Origin: Escarpia spicata
Lineage: Eukaryota > Annelida > Polychaeta > Sabellida > Siboglinidae
Assembly (NCBI GenBank): GCA_963995525.1
Contig: OZ023205.1
Span: forward strand, 67,476,417-67,540,416
Direction of reading: 5' to 3'
DNA length: 64,000 bases
This document shows, piece after piece, positions 52,672 to 62,099 of the stretch. Positions within the stretch are counted from its first letter, which is position 1, and each line of letters starts with the position of its first letter. The notes beneath the pieces are model-generated. The model searched no databases. It saw only the letters and a list, made by a program, of their open reading frames with translations, and was not told the DNA's origin. The translations under genes and the position numbers were made by a program.

Positions 52672-54500
52672 TTATTCATGTTCATTTTTAATAAACAGAT
52701 CCATCAAGCACATCGCAGTCATCAGTGTAATCTGGCATATGTGAGTTGGTACAGCTGGTACTCTGCACACGGCAGAGCAAGGCAGGCCATATTTTCGGCA
52801 CTTGCACCTCATAGTAGTAGTACAGTCTCTCTTGCCATTGCAGCAGATGGTATTCAATAGTTCTGGCAGTGATGCGGGCTGGTCAGTCTGTAACAACTTC
52901 CACCCACCATGTGCCACCCTCGCTTTACTGACTTTATGTTTGTACATGTACTTTTCCATCCCATCGTTTGATATTAATGATGAAAGCTATGGTACCTGAT
53001 GGCTGTTGAGGTTGGGGTAGTGTTTATGGTTCCATGTGTGGTGTGTTCTTAGAAATCCTATCGTAAAAACTTATATATCTTAAGGTATCCAGTCCTTCCT
53101 TTTTGGCACCACCATGTAATTATAAAAGTGCCTTTTCTCAATTATGTTTTTTTTATATTGAAGGCTGATTAATACCTTTGCCTGCTGGCAGAACAGGGCA
53201 TCGCTATTAGTCTTCTTTAGAGTCAAACCCTTTCCCAATACAAACAGACATGAGGTTGTGTCACAACCAGTGATTGCATCAGTAAAGAGTATATGAGCTA
53301 CACATATTGACCAGGAACCTCCTTAGATTGTTTGATGCGCCATGTTCTGTTCTTTATTGGGCTCTTTTGTCAGGACCAACTCGAGTGCGTCCATTTCAGT
53401 ACGATGCCGAGGGAGAACTACAATGTCCGTGTCATTCCCAATCACAGAAGTGTCCTTGGTTCTGGTATTCGCGACACCCGTTTGGACAATGGGCAGATCT
53501 TCCTTGCGCTCCCCAATAGCGGTTAGCGTCTATAATATCAATTGTGGGCCTAACGTCACAAATTCAACTTTGGTCTTGATTGCGTATCGTGAGTCAAGTG
53601 CACCGCTTGGTCAGCTTTCCGGAAGAAGAAGAATTCGTCTACAGATTTACCAATCATGGACCCTAGAATATGTTCTCCAACCTCAGTTGTTCTTTCAACG
53701 TTGGCTCATTCCTGGACTGGTGTTATGAAGAAATGGATCTATCTCACTTAGGTAGCTGATTAGATCAGTGGCGCCACTGATAACTCTAGGTTGTTTAGTT
53801 GTTGTCATGTCCATGTGCTAGTCACTAGTCTCATAGGCGATGCCGCTGGACGTCTGCATGGCGTCGTTGGTATTAGAACTTGCTGGCATGGAAAGGACCC
53901 ACACCAGGGGCTGAATCTCTGTCATTCATGTTCCTCGTGTCAGGCATCCATGTATCTTCACAGTTCTCATCAGCACTTGGTCAATGATGAGATCGGTAGA
54001 CAGTCCATCTCAATACATGTCTCTGCGCCTCACCACACGGTATCCTTCTTTAAATTTTCGATGGACATCTGAGTGTGTTTCTAGCAGGTTAAGCGTCATT
54101 TGCAGGTACACATATGTTGGTATTGCGTACAGTATGTGTTCAGATGCTGCGAAGTATGGCAGCATTTCACCTACTGATTGAATATATAATCTCCAGTGTC
54201 CAACACATTCATATATCGCACCCAAAGCATCGTTGTCCACGTAGTGATAATTTTCATCGTCTCATTCAGTTTTCTTTGGAGTATCTGTAACATCTCTCCT
54301 CTGCTGAACTCTCCTCTTCCGCAGATAAGGTAGAAGACACTGCTCTCTCTTATAGTTCTTTTGCTGTTGTCAAGTCGATCGCGACGGTATCTGGTAGCTG
54401 GTATCCCCTGCGCATCTACTTCAGGTTCAGCACTTGGTATGCTTCCCTCTTGTTCTTCTGCAGTCTCTTTGGCTGCTACTGGCATGTCCTATGTGTTAGC
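52672..54500 (-). pseudogene. Decayed C-terminal half of the unnamed transposon-associated family
   Basis: On the - strand in order: VGHWRLYIQSVGEMLPYFAA, SEHILYAIPTYVYLQMTLNL, THSDVHRKFKEGYRVVRRRD, DGLSTDLIIDQVLMRTVKIH, WVLSMPASSNTNDAMQTSSG, then VIGNDTDIVVLPRHRTE, LFTDAITGCDTTSCLFVLGK, and a C-terminal cysteine cluster CCNGKRDCTTTMRCKCRKYG, LPCSAVC. Stops and frameshifts separate these blocks. The motif order (WRLHL...MLPYFAASGHNLY...VVRRSDRYWAGLSTD...GCDTTS...CKCRKxGLxC) matches the uncharacterised multicopy animal protein whose earlier parts are seen at 43-560 and 5731-6120. Its biochemical role is unknown to me. Confidence 0.55.
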
Positions 54501-54679
54501 CACAATAATGGTGTTTAGTGCAGCATCCACAGAATGCGGTCACGCACAGCTCTAGACACTGCCGTGGCAGTCATCTTGTGGCTCACCGTGTTACTGGCAT
54601 ATACAACTTATGGGAGCCCTTGCAGTCCCAAACCTGGCATCGGGTACCCGATACATCCCTGTTTTTTAGTAAATATACG

Positions 54680-55003
54680 GTAAAATGTTTCTATTTAGCG
54701 GCCATTTTGTATTTATGCAAATGAGCTCCTCATCCAATCACATTTAAATATATTCCAAATGCATCTTTGTGTCCAAAACCCCTTATTAGAATTACACATT
54801 ACTAAAATATGTCATCTGACAGCAAAATATATGACAAGATTTTATTTATGGAGGCCATATTGGATTTATACTAATTTTACATATTTGCCATGCAGGGATT
54901 TCTTAGGACTTTTAGTATGGTGTTCAGGGGACATCATAGAACACCACTTTGCAAACATAAATTATGTTGCAATGTGTTCCAAGTGAAACCTTACTTTGCC
55001 TGG
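54680..55003. repeat. Right inverted arm of the intron-7 element
   Basis: Complementary to 52112-52645, with single-base differences and short indels. Only one sub-repeat copy is present on this side. Confidence 0.75.
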
Positions 55004-55019
55004 ATTATATGTGTATATG

Positions 55020-55140
55020 TGTGTATACACACACACCACGCACACAAATATATACAAATATCCACAGACAGACAGACACACGCACGCACGCACGCACGCA
55101 CGCACGCATGCACGACCGCACGCGCGAACTTGCAACGCAC
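55020..55140. repeat. Degenerate CA/ACGC microsatellite
   Basis: cacacac, acagacagacac and (acgc)n runs immediately before exon 8. Confidence 0.85.
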
Positions 55141-55158
55141 GCACAAGCTGCATGTAAG

Positions 55159-55350
55159 ACTAAGTCGTGTGTGCCGCCAGACCGAGACGTAGACGCGGCC
55201 CGCCAGCTGGACGGCTGTCTGCAGGACGTCCTCCGAGACGTCGACGACATGCACCAACTCCTGGTCGACACACTTGCCGCCATCCAAGACACCCGGCCTC
55301 TCGTCGGCAGGCGGGTCCGACGGAGGTCGGCCGCTGGAGACGGCGTACAG
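55159..55350 (+). CDS. Unknown host gene, exon 8 (64 aa)
   Basis: Acceptor aagctgcatgtaag ends at 55158 (weak polypyrimidine tract because of the microsatellite); donor gtacag|gtaacc at 55351. Phase 0/0. Encodes TKSCVPPDRDVDAARQLDGC, LQDVLRDVDDMHQLLVDTLA, AIQDTRPLVGRRVRRRSAAG and DGVQ. The central heptad-like pattern (L..VL..V..M..LL..TL..I) looks like a coiled coil. Confidence 0.7.
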
Positions 55351-55374
55351 GTAACCTTGAGCTTTTGGGCGTAG

Positions 55375-55555
55375 TAGCTAAGTAGTTAGAGCTGTGGACT
55401 CTACGTTGACAGAGTCCGGGTTCCAATCTTCTAGTTGCTGTTTCGAAGCTGAGCAATTTCGTTCACTTCACCTTTGCGCACGTCTGCCAAGACGTGAAGT
55501 GTAAAGCTGCGCTGTGGTATTCTTAAGGACTTGAACCTGCTCTATACAAGAACAT
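55375..55555 (+). mobile_element. tRNA-derived SINE in intron 8
   Basis: The head gcgtagtagctaagtagtta, 'gagctgtggactctacgttg' and 'gagtccgggttccaatcttc' resembles a tRNA gene (B-box-like GGGTTCCAATC). The tail 'gaagtgtaaagctgcgctgt' and 'gctctatacaagaac' matches the tail of the SINE at 31066-31364 with divergence. Confidence 0.7.
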
Positions 55556-55559
55556 GTCC

Positions 55560-56270
55560 TTACATCGTCCTGGCATTTGTTATAATTGTTATTGTTTGTG
55601 CTATTTTCTATATAATGTGTTGTTCACGCTGTAGTGACTCTTATTATTTGATTGCGATGTTAGCCCGCGCACAATGTCTCTACCCATGTATGCGTAGTGT
55701 CGCCACCTGTTGGAGCTACACTATCGTCGTTACAGACGCGCCACCTAACGGAGTTATGCATGCAGGCCATTTTTATAATAGGCTAGTGCATGTTTATCGA
55801 GAAAAAGAAGCAATTAATTTCCCTTATGCGGGCTTCGATCACAGTCGTGGTATTGAGGACCATAGTTGTGCAAGGTATAGATTGAAAACGTGCTTTGAAA
55901 GTAGGTTTCTTTCCAACCTCCGAGGGCTTAAGTTGTATATGTGGCATTAAAAAGTTAATAAGTAACATGTGTGACCTTGCGTTAAACGTTTAACTCTGAT
56001 ATCCTGCCAGTTTTTAAGTTTGACTCATGTTAACATCGGACTTCTGCATCTTGCCTACAGAACAGTCGTTTTCAGTCTAGACCAATTTTTACATGTTTGC
56101 GTGATATGATGAAAAAATGCTTAATATTTTTCTTAAGTGCTTAAGGTGTAATATGCACGTGACAAATGACACCAGTCTACTGTTTACGTTTCGCCGAAGG
56201 AGTTAGTACCATGAACGCCATGAGCTGGACGCAGCCTAGGTCGGGTTTACTCACAGTAGCGTAATTGATT
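55560..56270. other. Intron 8 remainder
   Basis: No repeat or gene recognised. The open frame at 55531-55950 spans the SINE edge and has no motif. Confidence 0.5.
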
Positions 56271-56274
56271 GTAG

Positions 56275-57797
56275 ATGCATGAGTGCAGGGTGGAGAAAAC
56301 TGAGGCGGGAGACGGGGACCGTCTTGAGTCGAGTGTTTGCGAGTCTGCCTCGGCGTCCGACAGGAGCGAGACAGACGAGAGCGCGGGCGCCTACGTCGTC
56401 GGGTCGGAGGCGACGCTGTCGTCGTCCGACCACCACACGTTGACGACGACGCTGTCCGACGACCTGAGTGACGTGACGGGGAGCTTGTTCGACAGCTGCT
56501 TCGACGACATCCGCACCACTATGATGCTCTTGGGCAACCGTCTGCGCCGGTCGGGCGTGATCGCGTCGTGCGACGACGGGACGGGGCGCGACGACGGCGG
56601 GAGTAAAAAAGAGGCAGTACCGCTACACCGACGCTCGGCCAGGGCCGTGTCGCTGACAGCGGACCGAGAAGCTGGCACGGGGACAGCCAAGTCACGGTCG
56701 TGCCCGGAACATTGGCAGTCTGCCGGCGGTCCTGATCGTCCCGTGTCGCGCAACAACGACAGTCACGACTTGCACTCCGGACACAGCAGTCGATTATCAG
56801 CGCACTCCGATAACAAACCTGGACCAAGACCGCCAGTTCACTCCCAGTCGTGTAGTGATATATCTACACCTTCACTGTCTATTACGAAAGCCGTAGGGCA
56901 AAGCAACGAGAAGGTAGAAGGCGGCGATCCACCGACGGAAAGCTTCACCGACGTCACATCAGCAGAGGTGACCTCGACGAGCTTGAACGATAATAGGGAA
57001 GGACGTCCTGACGATGGGGATCAGCCTGAGGCAAACAGTATCGTCGTGTCGTCGGAAGAACAACCTGACCAGCTAGCGGTCAATGCTGTTGGCGCCACTA
57101 CACCACGTAGCATTACTTCGGAGAAGAGCCCAAGTTGTGTTTGCTTGTTGTGTGTGGACAACGATCCCTCCCCTGCAACGGTCGATGAAAGTCTGGCTAG
57201 TGACAATTCTCGACAAAGTTCGCCGCCAGGATCGCTGCAAGGTTCACCAGCAGGTTCAACTCAAGGTTCACCGCCAGGTTCGCCGCCAGGTGCACTACAA
57301 GGCTCACCGCCAGGTTCAACACCAGGTTCACCGCCAGGTTCAACTCCAGGTTCGCCGCCACGTTCACCGCCACGTTCACCGCCACCGTGTGCTGCCGACA
57401 GTTCACCAAACGACGCGTCTGAAAAGAGTCCTGTGAATAAACAAGATCGCGTCGCAGTTGGGTTGTACACGCGTGCATCGGGCCCCGCTATCGGCGTTGT
57501 CAACGAACTCGTCAGTCAGTTTGAGAACATCGTTCTGGAAGAAGACGACGTGGCGAACAGTTTAGACCGAGTGACCACAGTTCCCGACCCGCAGATGCTC
57601 GAACCGGCAGTGCCGTTAAACGTCGACGACAAGGTTGAGAACGCGGTCATTAGGGGGCGCATTGATACCTCGGGTCTTCTGTCGAACGTCGAATTCGAAG
57701 CTCGCCTTCTACAAAATGTCGAATCAGTACGCACGAATATCGATCAAATAAAAACCGTCATTAGTTCGATCGAAATTGATCTACTCAACTGCGCAAG
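56275..57797 (+). CDS. Unknown host gene, exon 9 (507 codons + 2 nt), Ser/Asp/Pro-rich
   Basis: Acceptor cgtaattgattgtag ends at 56274; donor gcaag|gtgaga at 57798 (phase 2). The exon starts with MHECRVEKTEAGDG in phase 0, matching exon 8. It is mostly low complexity and probably disordered: acidic Ser/Thr-rich (residues 15-80), LFDSCFDDIRTTMMLLGNRL (a possible helix, about 65-85), a Ser/Asp/His-rich middle, a Cys pair (SPSCVCLLCVDND), and a tandem PPGS repeat (about 315-375: SPPGSLQGSPAGSTQGSPPG and onward to PPRSPPRSPPP). The last about 110 residues look folded and helical: YTRASGPAIGVVNELVSQFE, VLEEDDVANSLD and VEFEARLLQNVESVRTNIDQ. Function unknown. Confidence 0.75.
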
Positions 57798-58662
57798 GTG
57801 AGACAATCTCAATAGTTCCTTGTGCTAAAATTAAAAATTATCATCTATATAACATATAACCAAGTCACGAATAGTAGAAATTGTATCTTTACCTACACCA
57901 CTATGCAAAAATGCACTGCGTAGGGGATTCATAGACCTTTTGAAAGAATATATTTGTTTATGAATACCTTAAAGTCGGTAATATCATTATCTGCTACGAA
58001 ATCGCATGGTATTACGAGTTAATATAAGTTATATTTTCCTATCGCTCTTCGAATTCATAATATGCCTTAAAAGATCTTAAAGGGAATAAAAACATATGTT
58101 GCTTGAATTCATGTTATATTACATCCTGCTATCTATTTCCTCGTCCACCAAATCAAAAAACAAATATTTATGCTGTGCATCCGGACATTTTCGAATATGC
58201 ATATTTTTGGCGCGCTTTTCGGGATGCCGAGATGTGACGTCAGTTATGACTCAAACTCGCATCAGGCCGACCCTTTCCATGCATTCAGAGCATATTTGGG
58301 TCGAAACGAGCGTCAGAACGAGTTAGTGTGCAATATTCCGACGTAATACAAACACTAGTCATCATAAAAGAACAAGCAGTTATTTTACGGTTCCACGTGA
58401 ATCGAATTTTATTCAAAACAACGAATGCGAATGGGCCTACAAGTCGACTAGGTTTCGCCGAGCTTGGGTTCGTTTTTTGACTAATTATATCGAATGCAAC
58501 CAACGGGAGATAATCTACACCAATAAACATACATAGCAAACATATATTGTATCCAGCTACATAAAGTAACGTGTATAATCTCATAATATCACTAGAATAT
58601 CGATATATGAAGGAGTTGTACAATTTATCATAACAACTTAAGTCAGTCAGACAGTTTCCGCT

Positions 58663-58745
58663 GGTCCCGATAGCTCAGTGGGTAGGCGCGTTGGTTACTT
58701 GTCGTTTATTTTACAATCGGGCGACGTCAGTTCAATCCTGACAGC
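58663..58745 (+). other. tRNA-like remnant (pseudo-tRNA or SINE head)
   Basis: tcccgatagctcagtgggta + ggcgcgttgg has an A-box-like D arm, and gtcagttcaatcctgac gives a perfect 5-bp T stem with TTCAATC loop. The acceptor arms do not pair and the anticodon region is too long, so it is not a functional tRNA. It is most likely a tRNA pseudogene or the head of a SINE. Confidence 0.5.
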
Positions 58746-58852
58746 ATGCAAACCTTTGATTTTCTTTTTTTGTTTATGTTTTCACCAAGTAATATAAACA
58801 AAATCATTTTATACTATAATGCACTGTTTGCAAATATTTTTTATTTTTGTAG

Positions 58853-59094
58853 TAATTATTTATTCGCCACAAAAATGAAAATATGGTCATTATATAACGA
58901 TGTTTCAATTTTTTTTTATCCAAACAAATATAATGTCATGGATATATAATTTATTAATAGTAAATATATTGTACGGTAATATATTATAATTATATAGTTG
59001 AAAACAGATTTAGATCTGTCTGGATAAATACAATTTAGAAACATCGTTATATATAATGACCATCTTTTCATTTCTGTGGCGAATAAATAATTAA
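58853..59094. repeat. Inverted repeat with about 72-bp arms in intron 9
   Basis: aattatttattcgccacaaa ... tggtcattatataacgatgt ... tttatccaaaca (58853-58926) is the near-perfect complement of 59016-59094, with a handful of mismatches. The spacer is AT-rich. It could be a MITE without clear TSD or a hairpin-RNA source. Confidence 0.8.
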
Positions 59095-59338
59095 TAATAA
59101 TAATTGTTCTGTATTTGTTTAATGTTGTCAAATGTACATACAATGTTAAACTTTGTGTACACATGGAAAAAGGATTTTAGTTAATGCCTTATTTTTATTT
59201 TCTTTAAGAAATAAATGGTTAAAAATCCGAGCATATTTCCGTCAGTTTCACGTGTATGGATTCGACGGTTGTGCGTGTGTTCACTATTACAACGTGTTTG
59301 TACAAAACACAAACGACTCGCTTTGTACACCTGTTTAG

Positions 59339-61805
59339 CTACTCTGGTGTCAGCGCCGCCGACACTAACTCCAGCGTTACACCGGGCGTAGAGCCAACTT
59401 CTGACCACGATCGACAACTTCCGGAAATGCCGAACGAGAGCGGTTCACGCACGCGCGCGGCAGACGCACGCGACCGGCCGAAGGGAGATGACGACGGCAA
59501 CGACGAAAGAAGTTCAGTGCGCATGCGCAACCTCTGCCATCGCTGGCACGTGGCGACACAGAGCGACAGCATGCTGAAGCCGACGTATGTTGCCGGCGAA
59601 CTTCGCCGCGGCGCGACGACGCGAGCCGATACAGGCGTCGTTAGGTCAGAGTTGCAGCGCGGTGGGCACGACAGTCTGCTTCCGCTCAGCTCCGCATTCA
59701 CTCGCACCGAGAAGACCGGCGAAGAACTGAACATTGAGATCAACCAGGAAAGGCGTGTCGGTGCACTTCCGATGAAGGTTGAAGAAAAGAGCGATGCTCT
59801 CGTTGAGGGTGAAGCCGCTGAAGCTAAGACTGGACCCGCTGACGTCCAGATGCCCCCGTGGAGTATGACCCAGTCGTTCGCCCCGCACCAAGTCGACCTC
59901 GTTGTTTCGTCAGTCGTCCGAGTGGAGCAGATGCCGTCCGTCGCAATCGGCCTCCAACTCAACGCCAAAGAGACATACGCGATCCGAAGTGCTGCCGCAT
60001 TCGGTCTCTCTCAAGGCGAGCCGATGCAAATTAGAGAAGATACCGCCTTGATGCCGAACGTCGCACCATTCGAAAACAACATGTCGCCTAAGACGATGAC
60101 AAACGACTTGGTGATGATACTACCGTCGGTGCACGACGACAAGGTTGTACCCAAGACACACGGGGGCGATAATGGGGGTACTGCCCCCGACGCAACCATG
60201 CGTCCTTGCGCCCGACGGCCTCTGAAGCCTCGCTACGGTTCTGCGAGTCGTTGTATGCAGCGTCTTCTTGGCTCGGCCTTCGACGAACCAGCTGGTACGC
60301 CACTGCCAGAGAAGTCGTATCTCGAACAGGACTTCGAAGCGACATTCAGCTCCTTCTGGCCGCCGACCGTGTCAGCGCCACCGTCGGCACCCAAGGACGC
60401 TGAACAGAGAGACCCCACCACGGCGAGTCCGGCTTACAGGACCGGAAATACCGCGATGTCCGTCTCGAGTTCCTCGCACAGCCGCAAGTCAGTCCACTTC
60501 GATGAATCTGACCGCGCAGCAACGGTGGAATCCACCGGTTTGACTAGAGATGGTGACATGACAGGAAAGAATATCGGCGACGGTGATGCCGACGTTGAAC
60601 GAGGCCTTGACCACACCCCGGTTGTCGCGAATCTCCAGGAAATGTCGTCACCATCGAGCAACTATTCCAACGACAGCACAAACATGGAATCAACGTCTAG
60701 CAAGCAACGACCATGCGTATCAACCAGTGATAAAAAGAACTGGGAAATGGGCGCTGCGGCGTCTGCCTCACGAAGCCATTCCAACGATGTCGTCAAGGGA
60801 AAGTCGGCATCGAGAGGTCAAAGGTTGAACCTGTCACACGGTGCTGATCCGGCAAAACAGGGCGCAGCGCATTTACGTACAGAGGCGCCACCGTCGCGGA
60901 GTCGTTCTAATGACATCATCCCTGGAAAGGCGCCGATGTCAGTGTCTACATCACGCCGGAGTAGCTTAGGTGTATCCTCCGATATCGACCCTACCTGCCA
61001 AGAGGGCGTTACGTTCTTTCGTGCTCAGTCATCAGGATCCCGTGTCCGTTCCAAGGACGTCCTGCCGGCAAAGTCGCTCTCTCTGTCAAACCGACACTCT
61101 TCGATTGTAACTCAACATTTGAAACAAACCGCAGAAGAAGATGCCGTGCGTTCCTCAACTCAAACGTGCGTATCGCATAGTCGTTCTAAGGTCAATGGCC
61201 CAGTAACGGGGAATACTCGTGTACCGCCAAGCATGTCTTCCGAAGAAGGCTCAATCCCAGGAGAGGGTGCAACACATTTTCGGTCTGAGGTAAATGCGAC
61301 TTGTAATCGATCAAAAGACGTCGTCCCAACAAAGTCGGCGTCAGCATCAAGTCGGCGATCATCGGATGCTGACGTAACCCCTGAAAAGGGCAACTCGTAT
61401 ATCCGCCATAACCAGTCAGCACACAGCAACCATTCCAACGGCATCACCACTGCGTCGTCGGCGTCCCACAGTCGACACAGAGACGTCGCCTCGGTCAAAA
61501 CTCTGGTCAAGACGCCGGCCATGACACCGGTCAAAACGCCGGTCAAGACGCTGTCCAGTCGGCAAGCGTCCAACCAGACGACGAACGCTGACCAGAGGCC
61601 GGACGAAACCGGCGATTGTTCGGATAACGATTGCAGCAGTTCTTTCAGAAGCAACTCTGAAGATGAACCGGAAGTTGAACGCTACTCTACGCGTGCGCTG
61701 TCCGACGGGGTTCGTCTGCTGGATGCTCTTCCCGGGGGGTCACTGCTCGAGCTTCCCACTGTCCCGTCTGACCCTAGGCTCAGGACTGCGATCAGCATGC
61801 AGGAG
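59339..61805 (+). CDS. Unknown host gene, exon 10 (822 codons), Ser-rich with degenerate repeats
   Basis: Acceptor tgtacacctgtttag ends at 59338. The first base completes an AGC codon with exon 9 (phase 2), then YSGVSAADTNSSVTPGVEP. Donor caggag|gtaatg at 61806 leaves phase 0, so the gene may continue. An early acidic/basic region is followed by a possible folded segment (VERMQPSVAIGLQLNA-like, about residues 195-260) and PRYGSASRCMQRLLGSAFDE. From about residue 480 to 720 there are five or six degenerate copies of a roughly 45-residue repeat, with landmarks SRSRSNDIIPGKAPMSVS, SRVRSKDVLPAKSLSLSN and CNRSKDVVPTKSASASSRRS. TP-rich VKTPAMTPVKTPVKT follows. The end is ordered-looking: VERYSTRALSDGVRLLDALP, GGSLLELPTVPSDPRLRTA. 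Probably a largely disordered scaffold-type protein; the identity is unknown. Confidence 0.75.
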
Positions 61806-62041
61806 GTAATGATGATAACAATAATGTATGTTGTATTTAATATATATGCTATATATATATAATGTATGTTATTTAAAGGGAAACACACTGGATTTGTGGA
61901 TCATGTGACTAAACCAGTTAATACAAGCTAATTAATTGCCACTGTGATCAACGATATGACGTCTGTATATGTATTAGAAAAAGCTTTTGTTACAAAAGCT
62001 AGCTCGATTATAGTTAGATGTGAGTGTGTCTGACTGTCTGA

Positions 62042-62099
<58 letters not shown>

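Larger units (their letters stand above)
52112..55003 (-). mobile_element. Second long-inverted-repeat element, in intron 7
   Basis: Left end CCAGGAAAAATAG (52112) and right end TTTGCCTGG (ending at 55003) are inverted. Inside, acttggaacaaattgcaaca pairs with the complement of gttgcaatgtgttccaagt, followed by paired ggtgttctatga, gaacaccatact, aagaaatccctgcatggca, atccaatatgg and 'gtcagatgacatattta'. The left arm has two to three sub-repeats of 'ctgtcagatgacatatttaa ... gggctttggacacaa'. ATT flanks both ends (52109-52111, 55004-55006), a possible 3-bp duplication. The interior holds a decayed gene of the unnamed family (-). The architecture resembles the 3032-8145 element, although the arm sequences differ. 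Confidence 0.65.
57798..59338. other. Intron 9, AT-rich, with tRNA-like remnant and hairpin
   Basis: Contains the tRNA-like segment at 58663-58745 and the inverted repeat at 58853-59094, listed separately. The rest shows no feature. Confidence 0.6.

Noticed and set aside
58663..58745. Functional tRNA gene
   Set aside because: Good A-box-like D arm and T arm, but the acceptor strands do not pair and the anticodon region is oversized.
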